DNA of 64,000 nucleotides, taken from assembly GCF_012927045.1 (NCBI RefSeq), contig NZ_JABBFW010000011.1:1-64000 (forward strand), in the 5' to 3' direction. Below, piece after piece: positions 16,920 through 24,332 of the stretch. Position 1 is the stretch's first letter. Every line of letters begins with the position of its first letter. The notes under the pieces are model-generated. The model made no database searches, was not told the origin of the DNA, and saw only the letters and a list, made by a program, of their open reading frames with translations. The position numbers and the translations under genes were made by a program. The DNA is from Azohydromonas caseinilytica. Lineage in GTDB: Bacteria > Pseudomonadota > Gammaproteobacteria > Burkholderiales > Burkholderiaceae_C.

Positions 16920-19250
16920 TCAGTTCTCCAGGATCTTGGCGCCCTTGATCACGACATTGCCGTCGGCCTTGACGTTGATCTTTCCGGAGCCTTCGATGGT
17001 GATGTCCTTGCCCTTGAGCACGATGGTGCCGTCCTTCTTCATGGTCAGGCTGGCGCTGCCGGTGGTGATGGACACCGAGTCGCCGGCGTTGATGACGAGG
17101 TTCTTGCCCACCTTGAGCGCGTCGCTCTCGCCCACCGAGGTGTCGCGGCCCTTGCCGACGCTGGTGCTCTGCGCCCCCGTCACGTTGACGCTGCGGTTGG
17201 CGCCGACGCTGGTGCTCTGGTTGGCGGCCACGTCCGTGCTCTGGTTCGCGCCCACGTTGGTGGACTGGTTGGCGCCCACGGTGATGCTCTGCATCGCGCC
17301 CACCGCCACCACCTGGGCCGCGCCCACGGCGATCTCCTGCGCCGCGCCGACGGCGATGGTCTCGTTGATGCCCACCGCGTGCGTGCGCTGCAGCGCCACC
17401 GTGGCCGTCTCGCTGCCGCTGACGGTGATGCTGCGGTTGCCGCCGATGGTGATGGTTTCGTTGGCGACGACGCTCTCGGTGCGGTTCGCGCCGATGTGGA
17501 TCTTCTCGTCGGCGCCCACATCCTCCGTGCGGTTGGCGCCGATGCTGATGGTCTCGTTGCTGCCGACCTTCTCCTTGCGGTCCACGCCGATGGTGATGGT
17601 CTCGTTGTGGTCCACCGTCTCGGTGCGGTCATGCTTGACGTGGGTGACCTCGTCGTGGTCGATGTTCTTGCGCCGGTCGTTGCCCACCCAGTGCGTCTCG
17701 TCGTGCTCGACCTCGATGTCCTGGTTCTTCTCGGCGTGCAGCCACAGCTGCTCGGCGCCCTTCTTGTCCTCGAAGCGGATGGCGTTGGCGTTGGCGTAGC
17801 CTGCGCCCTTGCTGGAGCGGGTCAGGATGCCGCTCTGCGTGGCATTGGCCGGCAGCTCCCAGGGCGGCATGTTCTCGCCGTTGTAGGCGCGGCCGATGAT
17901 GATGGGACGGTCTGGGTCGCCCTCCAGGAAGCCGACGATCACCTCCTGGCCGATGCGCGGAATGGCCACGCCGCCGAAGTTGGCGCCGGCCCAGGGGTGC
18001 GAGACGCTGACCCAGCAGGAGCTCGTTTCGTTGCGCTGCCCGTGCCGGTCCCACGGGAAGTGCACCTTCACCCGCCCGTACTTGTCCGTGAAGATCTCCT
18101 CGCCCGCGGGCCCGGTGACCACCGCCGTCTGCGGCCCCGGCACGCAAGGTTTTACCGTGCGCCGCGGCGGGCGGAACTGCTGCGCGGCGGGGATGGCCTC
18201 GAAGCGGCAATCCAGCCGCGCCTCGCCGCCGCCGGCCTCGTGCGCCGGCAGCTCCAGCCGCAGCGTGGTGGCGGTGACGAGGTAGTCGGCGTTCTGGTCC
18301 TCGCGCGGATGGCGCGTGAGCGTGAGCAGCCGGCCCGCGCGCAGGCCCTGCGCGTTGCTGGCGGCGCTGAAGGTTTCAAAGCGGCTCTGGATCTCGTCGA
18401 GCCGGTCCTCGGCGTACTGCGCGCCGTCGGCGCCCTGGAGGTAGCCGCCGGGATAGTCGAAGACCTCGGCGTCCGACAGGTCGTAGCTGCGCTGGCGCGT
18501 CTGGTCGGTGAGCAGCGAGGCCGATGGGCGCTCGAAGTCGTAGTCGGTGATGACCACCTTGCCCGGCTTCACGCCGCGCGAGGCGCTCCACTCGCGCACG
18601 TACTCCAGTCCGGGCGGCACCTGCGCGCCGTTGGGGTAGAAGGGCAGCGACTCGCAGCCCGGCGCGGCGTCGTGCGCGCTGGCGGCATCGCACAGCACGA
18701 GCTTGTGAGCCGTTTCCTCATGCTCGAACCACCAGTAGATGCCCTCGTGCTCCAGCAGCCGCGCCACGAAATTGAAATCGCTCTCCCGGTACTGCACGCA
18801 GTAGGTCCAGGGCCGGTAGCTGCGGAACAGCCGCAGCTCGAAGTTGGCCACCGGGTGGTCCTGGAACACGGCCTTGACGATATCGGGGACGCTGAGCGAC
18901 TGGAACACGCGGCAGTCCACGGTGCGCGTGAGCAGCCACAGCCAGGGCCGCAGCGTCATGCGGTAGACGAAGTGCCGGCCCTCGAAGCCGCCGTGCGTGA
19001 AGCGGGTGGCGATGCCGTGCAGCTGCCGCGGCTGCTCCTCGCCGCCGAAGTCGATGGTCAATCCCACGGGCTTGCCCAGCAGCGCGTCGGGGGCGATGTC
19101 CTTCTTCTCGCTGCGCAGCGTCAGCTCGGCCTCGCCCAGCGTGCTCAGGCCCTCGCGCGCGATGCAGCCGCCCAGCAGCAGCAGGTCCGGCTCCAGCGGC
19201 GTGTGCAGCCGGCACGGGCTCAGGACCGAGGCGGGCAAGGCGGAGGTCAT
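16920..19250 (-). CDS. vgrG: VgrG (TssI) spike protein
   Basis: 776 residues. It has gp27-like lobes (about 1-400: GIHRDALLGKP-type start, YCVQYRESDFNFVARLLEHEGIYWWFEHE), then a gp5-like OB domain (GRVKVHFPWDRHGQ, GANFGGVAIPRIGQEV, NGENMPPWELP). A long needle follows, built from repeated SIGANRTE / TVGANQST elements (about 515-715) and ending in DUF2345-like KGKDITIEGSGKI. No extra C-terminal toxin domain is fused, so toxic activity must come from the loaded partners behind it. No Shine-Dalgarno sequence is visible before ATG 19250, and a TGACYTTGGTC element lies 37 bases upstream. Confidence 0.95.
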   Translation of the reverse strand: MTSALPASVLSPCRLHTPLEPDLLLLGGCIAREGLSTLGEAELTLRSEKKDIAPDALLGKPVGLTIDFGGEEQPRQLHGIATRFTHGGFEGRHFVYRMTLRPWLWLLTRTVDCRVFQSLSVPDIVKAVFQDHPVANFELRLFRSYRPWTYCVQYRESDFNFVARLLEHEGIYWWFEHEETAHKLVLCDAASAHDAAPGCESLPFYPNGAQVPPGLEYVREWSASRGVKPGKVVITDYDFERPSASLLTDQTRQRSYDLSDAEVFDYPGGYLQGADGAQYAEDRLDEIQSRFETFSAASNAQGLRAGRLLTLTRHPREDQNADYLVTATTLRLELPAHEAGGGEARLDCRFEAIPAAQQFRPPRRTVKPCVPGPQTAVVTGPAGEEIFTDKYGRVKVHFPWDRHGQRNETSSCWVSVSHPWAGANFGGVAIPRIGQEVIVGFLEGDPDRPIIIGRAYNGENMPPWELPANATQSGILTRSSKGAGYANANAIRFEDKKGAEQLWLHAEKNQDIEVEHDETHWVGNDRRKNIDHDEVTHVKHDRTETVDHNETITIGVDRKEKVGSNETISIGANRTEDVGADEKIHIGANRTESVVANETITIGGNRSITVSGSETATVALQRTHAVGINETIAVGAAQEIAVGAAQVVAVGAMQSITVGANQSTNVGANQSTDVAANQSTSVGANRSVNVTGAQSTSVGKGRDTSVGESDALKVGKNLVINAGDSVSITTGSASLTMKKDGTIVLKGKDITIEGSGKINVKADGNVVIKGAKILEN

Positions 19251-19287
19251 GGCGCGACGGTACGGAGCGGCCGCGGCGGCGGGTAGC

Positions 19288-19298
19288 GACCAAAGTCA
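19288..19298 (-). promoter_or_regulatory. TGACYTTGGTC element, copy 3 (vgrG)
   Basis: TGACTTTGGTCGCT on the minus strand, 37 bases before the vgrG ATG. The sequence between it and the ATG (CGGCCGCTCCGTACCGT) is also similar to that of copy 4, so the whole leader appears duplicated or conserved. Confidence 0.6.
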
Positions 19299-19325
19299 CT
19301 GCCGCGGCGCGGCGTTGCGGCGCAG

Positions 19326-19868
19326 TCAGCAGGCGCTGCGCAAGGCCAGCATCAGCACACGGCCGCTGGCGTCATGGCGCACCCGCGCCTGGCAGTTGCA
19401 GGTCTCGCCGCGGTACACGCTGTCCACGGCACCGGGCTCCCCAGCCGCGGGCGCCGTCTCGGGCTGCGCCCAGTCGATGCCGCAACCGCCGCTGAAGGCC
19501 GCCTGCTCGGCCCGGCGCAGCAGCGCGCGCGCATCGAAGCCGCCCCGCGCGCCGGCCCAGCGCAGCGACTGCTCGCTGAGCTCGATGGCCCCGTCGCGCC
19601 GGGCCTGCAGCCGGCTGCCGTCGGCGAAGCGGAATTCCAGCTCGATGGCCTGCGCCTCCTGCCGCAGGCTGCAGGCCGCCACCGGTGCGCCGCGCAGCGC
19701 GACGGCATAGAGCGGGCCCTGCGTCACGGCGGCGCGCCAGGCGGCCGCCTCCCCCGAGGCGGCCTCGCAACCCGGGCTGTCGCTGAGCGGCGCCGTCGAG
19801 CAGGCCGCCAGCATCAGGCTGCTGCCCAGGACCCGCAGCGCGCGGCTGCGGCTACTCGAACTGCGCAC
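19326..19868 (-). CDS. Small lipoprotein of unknown function
   Basis: 180 residues starting at GTG 19868. The signal RALRVLGSSLMLAAC gives a lipobox with Cys23. The mature part contains paired cysteines (VAACSLRQE, GGCGIDW, ETCNCQARV, RSAC end) and a fold of antiparallel beta-like segments (IELEFRFADGSRLQARRDGAIELS). No family was recognised. It lies between vgrG and a LysR gene on the same strand as vgrG, but with its own TGACYTTGGTC element. A 22-codon frame starting at ATG 19920, 37 bases behind that element, overlaps its start and could be a leader peptide. Confidence 0.6.
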   Translation of the reverse strand: MRSSSSRSRALRVLGSSLMLAACSTAPLSDSPGCEAASGEAAAWRAAVTQGPLYAVALRGAPVAACSLRQEAQAIELEFRFADGSRLQARRDGAIELSEQSLRWAGARGGFDARALLRRAEQAAFSGGCGIDWAQPETAPAAGEPGAVDSVYRGETCNCQARVRHDASGRVLMLALRSAC

Positions 19869-19957
19869 CCTGGTCCCAACCCAGCCGGCCCGGAGAAATG
19901 AGCTTCCGTGCCTGGTTCATGCGGACACGGTAGGAGCCGCCCGGTCTGCGGCAAAGC

Positions 19958-19968
19958 GACCAAGGTCA
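19958..19968 (-). promoter_or_regulatory. TGACYTTGGTC element, copy 4
   Basis: TGACCTTGGTCGCT on the minus strand, 37 bases before ATG 19920 and 89 before the lipoprotein GTG. The downstream GGCGGCTCCTACCGT matches the vgrG leader of copy 3. Confidence 0.6.
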
Positions 19969-19997
19969 CTGCCGCGGCACGCCGCAGCCGCCCGGGA

Positions 19998-20900
19998 TCA
20001 GCCTGCGAACAGCGCCAGGATGAGCTGGCGCAGCCAGACGTTGGCCGGGTCCTGGTGCACACGGGCGTGCCAGAACAGGTTGATCGACACCGCCGGCAGC
20101 TCGACCGGAGGCGGCACGTACGCCAGCCCGAAAGGCCCGGCGATGCGCTGCGCCAGCGGCTCCGGCACGGTGGCCAGCAGCGCCGTGGTCTGGAGGATGT
20201 GCCCCACCGCCGTGAAGTGCGGCACCGTCAGCCGCACCCGGCGCTGCACACCGCCGCGCTGCAGCGCCTCGTCCACCCGGCCATGCCCGGTGCCCTGCGC
20301 CACCACCACCACGTGCTCGGCGGCACAGAACTCCTGCAGCGTGAGGCCCGGCTTGTCCAGCGGGTGGCCCCGGCGCATCAGGCACACGTAGCGCGTGAGC
20401 AGCACGCGGCGCTGGAAGAAGCCGGCCCGCAGCTGCGGCAGCAGCCCGATGGCCAGGTCCACCTTGGCCGCCTCCATCTCGTCCTTGAGGTTGACCGAGG
20501 CATTGCGCACGGTGCTGACCGATACCCCCGGCGCTGCGCGCACCAGCGCATCGACCAGCCGGGGCAGGAACCAGATCTCGCCGATGTCGCTCATGCCCAC
20601 GGTGAAGGCGCGCCGCGCCGTGGCGGGGTCGAAGCCGCTTTTCTGGTTGAGCGCGCCGTGGATCAGGCCCAGCGCCTGCGTGAGAGGCTGGGCCAGCTGC
20701 TCGGCATAGGGCGTGGGCGCCATGCCCTGCGGTGTGCGCGTGAACAGCTCATCGCCCAGCAGCCTGCGCAGCCGCGCCAGGGCGTTGCTGACCGCGGGCT
20801 GGCTCAGCCCCAGGTTCTCCGCCACCTTCGACACCCGCCTTTCGGCCAGCAGTTGCCTGAAGACCACCAGCAGGTTCAGATCGATCTCTTCCAGCTCCAC
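19998..20900 (-). CDS. nagR: NahR/NagR-type LysR regulator
   Basis: 300 residues, standard LysR length. The N-terminal winged helix-turn-helix reads MELEEIDLNLLVVFRQLL, RRVSKVAENLGLSQPAVSN. The effector domain is close in wording to NahR/NagR (FTVGMSDIGEIWFLPRL, DLAIGLLPQLRAGFFQRR, VPHFTAVGHILQTTALLATVP, SINLFWHARVHQDPANVWLRQL). These regulators activate salicylate or naphthalene catabolic operons with salicylate as inducer. It is divergent from the oxygenase genes, and an ATTCAGCC-N9-GGCTGAAT inverted repeat in the gap is a good operator. The gene symbol is by similarity. Confidence 0.85.
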   Translation of the reverse strand: MELEEIDLNLLVVFRQLLAERRVSKVAENLGLSQPAVSNALARLRRLLGDELFTRTPQGMAPTPYAEQLAQPLTQALGLIHGALNQKSGFDPATARRAFTVGMSDIGEIWFLPRLVDALVRAAPGVSVSTVRNASVNLKDEMEAAKVDLAIGLLPQLRAGFFQRRVLLTRYVCLMRRGHPLDKPGLTLQEFCAAEHVVVVAQGTGHGRVDEALQRGGVQRRVRLTVPHFTAVGHILQTTALLATVPEPLAQRIAGPFGLAYVPPPVELPAVSINLFWHARVHQDPANVWLRQLILALFAG

Positions 20901-20934
20901 GCCGCACCGTCCATGGATTTCAGTGATGAACCGT

Positions 20935-20959
20935 ATTCAGCCCTCTTTATTGGCTGAAT
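20935..20959. promoter_or_regulatory. LysR operator (perfect 8-bp inverted repeat)
   Basis: ATTCAGCC-N9-GGCTGAAT lies in the divergent gap 35 bases from the regulator ATG and about 100 from the oxygenase ATG. NahR sites contain ATTCA half-sites, and the T-N11-A style of LysR boxes is met. Confidence 0.7.
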
Positions 20960-21057
20960 GTTACAGAGCGGCGACGATGCGGCCCGTCGCTTGGCCACGC
21001 CGCGCGACCGCCGCGACGCCATGGACGCGAAGCGCAACACATACCAAGGAGACCAGC

Positions 21058-22392
21058 ATGAGCGCGCAAGCCTCGCCCCTTTTCCCCGTGGAGCCGGCCT
21101 GGGAGCCGGAAGGCACGGGCCGCATCCCCTTCCTGGCCTACACCAGCGAGGAGCTTTACAGGCGCGAGCTGGAGCGCTTCTTCTACCGGGGCCACTGGTG
21201 CTACGTGGGCCTGGAGGCCGAGGTGCCCAGGGCCGGCGACTTCAAGCGCACGGTGGTGGGCGAGCGCTCGGTGCTCATGACCCGCGACGCCGACGGCCAG
21301 ATCCACGTGCTGGAGAACGTGTGCGCGCACCGCGGCATGCGCTTCTGCCGCGAGCGCCACGGCAACAGAAAAGGCTTCACCTGCCCCTATCACCAGTGGA
21401 GCTACACGCTCAAGGGCGAGCTGCTGGGCGTGCCCTTCCGGCGCGGCGTCAAGCAGGCCGACGGCAGCTTCCAGGGCGGCATGCCGGCGGACTTCAAGCC
21501 GGCCGAGCACGGGCTTACCAAACTGAAGGTGGCGGTGCGCGGCGGCGTGGTGTTCGCCTCCTTCGACCATGACGTGGAGCCGCTGGAGGACTACCTGGGC
21601 CCGGTCATCACCCGCTACTTCGACCGCCTCTTCAACGGCCGCAAGCTCACGCTGCTGGGCTACAACCGCCAGCGCATCCCGGGCAACTGGAAGCTGATGC
21701 AGGAGAACATCAAGGACCCGTACCACCCGGGCCTGCTGCACACCTGGTTCGTCACCTTCGGGCTCTGGCGCGCGGACAACAAGTCCGAGCTGGTGATGGA
21801 TGCCAAGCACCGCCACGCCGCCATGATCTCCACGCGCGGCTCGGGCGGCGAAGCCGGGCAGGTCACCAGCGTGTCCAGCTTCAAGCAGAGCATGCAGCTG
21901 CACGACCCGAGCTTCCTGGACATCGTGCCGGAGCCCTGGTGGGGCGGCCCGACGGCGGTGATGACCACCATCTTTCCCAGCGTCATCCTGCAGCAGCAGG
22001 TCAACAGCGTCTCCACGCGCCACATCCAGCCCACCGGCTCGGGCAGCTTCGACTTCGTGTGGACGCACTTCGGCTTCGAGGACGACACCGAGGAGATGAC
22101 GCAGCGCCGCCTGCGCCAAGCGAACCTGTTCGGCCCGGCCGGCTTCGTCTCGGCCGACGACGGTGAAGTCGTCGAGTTCTCGCAGCAGGCTTTCGAGAGC
22201 AAGCCCTCGGGCCACGCGCTGGCCGAGCTGGGCGGGCGCGGCGTGGACGAGCACACGCCGCACATGGTCACGGAGACGCTGATCCGCGGCATGTACCGCT
22301 ACTGGCGCGAGGTGATGGAAGCCCCCGAGGCATCCGAAGCGCCGGCCGCCGCGCGCGTGCCCGCCAACGGCTGCGGCCACGGCGCGGCCTGA
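21058..22392 (+). CDS. nagG: Salicylate 5-hydroxylase large oxygenase subunit (Rieske)
   Basis: 444 residues. The Rieske [2Fe-2S] ligands are Cys89-x-His91 and Cys109-x2-His112 ([10 protein letters not shown] and CPYHQW). The mononuclear iron motif is in [16 protein letters not shown], with Asp220, His223 and His228. The wording closely follows NagG, the salicylate 5-hydroxylase large subunit, which makes gentisate from salicylate. ATG 21058 follows RBS AAGGAG. The ferredoxin reductase and ferredoxin (NagAa, NagAb) needed for electrons are not nearby, and no gentisate dioxygenase is visible, so the pathway must be completed from elsewhere. Confidence 0.88.
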   Translation: MSAQASPLFPVEPAWEPEGTGRIPFLAYTSEELYRRELERFFYRGHWCYVGLEAEVPRAGDFKRTVVGERSVLMTRDADGQIHVLENVCAHRGMRFCRERHGNRKGFTCPYHQWSYTLKGELLGVPFRRGVKQADGSFQGGMPADFKPAEHGLTKLKVAVRGGVVFASFDHDVEPLEDYLGPVITRYFDRLFNGRKLTLLGYNRQRIPGNWKLMQENIKDPYHPGLLHTWFVTFGLWRADNKSELVMDAKHRHAAMISTRGSGGEAGQVTSVSSFKQSMQLHDPSFLDIVPEPWWGGPTAVMTTIFPSVILQQQVNSVSTRHIQPTGSGSFDFVWTHFGFEDDTEEMTQRRLRQANLFGPAGFVSADDGEVVEFSQQAFESKPSGHALAELGGRGVDEHTPHMVTETLIRGMYRYWREVMEAPEASEAPAAARVPANGCGHGAA

Positions 22393-22414
22393 CCGACCCC
22401 AGGAGACGAACGCC

Positions 22415-22885
22415 ATGGACTTCCAGACCTACCACGCGCTGACGCAGCTCTACGCCGATTACGCCGCGGCGGTGGACTCGGGCAATTGGGACTTGTGGCC
22501 CGAGTTCTTCACCGACGCGGGCAGCTACCGGCTGCAGCCGCGCGAGAACCACGAGCGGGGCTTTCCGCTGGCGACGCTGTCCTTCAGCGGCAAGGGCATG
22601 CTCAAGGACCGGGTCTACGGCATCAAGGAAACGCTGTTCCACGACCCGTACTACCAGCGCCACGTGGTGGGCGCGCCGCTGGTCCGCCAGGCCGAGGCCG
22701 ACCGCTTCGAATGCGAGGCCAATTACGCGGTGTTCCGCACCAAGCTGTCCGAGATTTCCACCGTCTTCAACGTCGGGCGCTATATCGACACCGTGGTGCG
22801 CACGCCCGCCGGGCTGAAATTCGCCTCGCGGCTGGTGGTTTATGACAGCGAGATGATCCCGAATTCGATCATTTATCCGATCTGA
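22415..22885 (+). CDS. nagH: Salicylate 5-hydroxylase small oxygenase subunit
   Basis: 156 residues of the ring-hydroxylating dioxygenase beta-subunit fold (cone-shaped SnoaL-like). It runs [53 protein letters not shown], ending [13 protein letters not shown], matching NagH. It lies 22 bases behind the large subunit with RBS AGGAG, so it is co-transcribed. The beta subunit is structural in the hexamer. No further gene follows in the operon; the next 800 bp are repeats and low-coding sequence. Confidence 0.88.
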   Translation: MDFQTYHALTQLYADYAAAVDSGNWDLWPEFFTDAGSYRLQPRENHERGFPLATLSFSGKGMLKDRVYGIKETLFHDPYYQRHVVGAPLVRQAEADRFECEANYAVFRTKLSEISTVFNVGRYIDTVVRTPAGLKFASRLVVYDSEMIPNSIIYPI

Positions 22886-23700
22886 TTCCAATTCGCCATT
22901 CTCACTGAAATAACCTCGTCACACCTGCGAAGGCGGGTGTCCACGAATACCGGGCGGCTTCCCGGCCAGCGTGGATGCCCGCCTGCGCGGGCATGACGAG
23001 TAAATATTTCAGCTTCGAGCAAGAAGCCGAATGAATTCGACTCGGGCGGCCGGCGCAGTGGCGCGGGACATGATGGCGCGAAATACCGCCGCCCGGGAAA
23101 AGCATCAAAATCGCCAGCCGTGAGTTGGGCTGCCTCGCTCGCTGCTGCGTCATCTCCGCACCGGCGGGGATGTTGTTTGAACGATCGCTCGGCGCCCAAA
23201 GCTGACATGGTAGTTAAGGCAGTTAGCTATCAACAACCGCATCTTTCGGCAAGGCTCTCACAGCATGTTTGATGAACTCACCGTACATGCCGGCAGCCAC
23301 AATCAAAAGACGGCAATTATTCGAAAATCTCGGCTCTGGTACTTATATTCATCGACAACGATTATATGGAGATTTATTCGTTGATATTTCTCATCACATA
23401 ATGACATTTGGTTGTGACCTTATTTGCCATGGACTTGCCCCTTGCCCGAAAATGACAACCGATGTCAATCAGCAAAATACTCAGACAATTGGCTTTCTGA
23501 ATATTCGCATTAATGTTGCCACCTGATGGCAAGCACCCGGCAAACCCATCTTGAGTCGTGTGTGGTCTTTCCGAGCATGTTATAATTGAAATTGGATTCG
23601 GCGATGGGTTGAACAAAAGTGAAACTACTGAAGCAGCGTTTTGAGGCAACACTCCTCACGACAGATTGCGTCAAGCAATAACCTGGAGATACTCAAAATT
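22886..23700. other. Low-coding region with REP-like repeats
   Basis: The first part carries dispersed repeats (22917-22999). From about 23200 the base composition drops well below the genome average. A plus-strand frame at 23269-23526 (85 codons) has no recognised domain, an ordinary start and no clear RBS, so it is not called. The drop in GC suggests imported or decayed DNA. Confidence 0.6.
22917..22999. repeat. Pair of inverted REP-like repeats
   Basis: CGTCACACCTGCGAAGGCGG at 22917 and CCCGCCTGCGCGGGCATGACG ending near 22998 face each other. This is the widespread CGTCAT-CCCGC-GCGGG type of intergenic repeat, also seen at 36678-36829. It may work as a terminator for nagGH. Confidence 0.7.
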
Positions 23701-23814
23701 ATGGAATGGGTCCCTATAGTCTTCTTTACTTTTAAGATTCTCGTGTTCGGCACGGGCATGTTCTTCGCCATCAAGTGGCATTACGATAAAGCGAAGAAGG
23801 AGAAGAAGAAATAA
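23701..23814 (+). CDS. 37-residue single-pass membrane protein with basic tail
   Basis: A short frame begins MEWVPIVFFTFKILVFGT and ends KAKKEKKK. It encodes one hydrophobic helix (about residues 4-24) followed by WHYD and a Lys-rich tail. GGAG lies about 12 bases before ATG, slightly far. Codon use is more AT-rich than neighbours. Positive-inside rule predicts the tail in the cytoplasm. No domain is recognised; it may be a regulatory small membrane protein or a toxin-like peptide. It stands alone between a low-coding stretch and mobile-element debris. Confidence 0.6.
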   Translation: MEWVPIVFFTFKILVFGTGMFFAIKWHYDKAKKEKKK

Positions 23815-23864
23815 CAAACCAGCGGACCGTAAGCGCCCGCCGAACACACTCTTGATGCCTCAAC

Positions 23865-23945
23865 TCAGTTGACCGGTATCCAGTGATGCGGCAGCAATTC
23901 GCCGATGCGGCTCTTGGGCAGCGTCGGCAGGCGGGTCGGAACTCG
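23865..23945 (-). pseudogene. C-terminal remnant of an IS66-type transposase
   Basis: The minus strand reads TRLPTLPKSRIGELLPHHW and ends shortly after with TGA at 23867-23865. This is the style of the short C-terminal domain of IS66 transposases (LPT...SRIxELLPHxW). Only about 25 codons remain and the DDE domain is absent. Confidence 0.55.
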
Positions 23946-23974
23946 CTTCGGCAAATAGCATCGGCATCGCTGCG

Positions 23975-24300
23975 GGGCTATTAATCTGCTCATCATCGAC
24001 CTCAAGGTCGGCAGATTCAGCTATGCCGACGCGGGGCAAATGCACCTGTACCTGAATGACGCCCGCGAGCACTGGACGAAGCTTGGCGAAAATCCGCCCG
24101 TAGGCCTGATTCTCTGCGCCGAGAAAGGCGCCGCCGAAGCCCGCTATGCCCTCGACGGCCTGCCCAACAAGATACTGGCTGCCCAATACCAGACCGTCCT
24201 GCCTGACGAAAAACTGCTGGCCCAGGAGTTGGAGAATACACGGCGTGAATTGGAGGTGCTGCAAGCGGCGCGCGCCAACGTTGCGCAAAGCAGGGAGTAA
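23975..24300 (+). pseudogene. C-terminal remnant of a YhcG/DUF1016 PDDEXK nuclease
   Basis: From about 23975 the frame reads LIIDLKVGRFSYADAGQMHL, then NDAREHWTK, ENPPVGLILCAEKGAAEARY and ALDGLPNKILAAQYQTVLPD, ending in a coiled tail. The DxK of IDLK and the QMHLYLN helix belong to the PDDEXK nuclease half of YhcG/DUF1016 proteins. The DUF1016 N-terminal helical domain (about 200 residues) is missing and IS66 debris abuts the break, so this is a truncated gene. An internal ATG at 24040 could express only an inactive 86-residue piece. Confidence 0.8.
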
Positions 24301-24332
24301 AGCATTTTCTGCTGCGCGGGCCGTTCCTCCCC

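Noticed and set aside
16551-19286. Plus-strand 911-codon frame opposite vgrG
   Set aside because: Shadow of vgrG in a high-GC genome; no start signal or domain.
23269-23526. 85-codon plus-strand frame upstream of the small membrane protein
   Set aside because: No clear RBS, no domain, and it lies in low-GC sequence where long frames are less informative.
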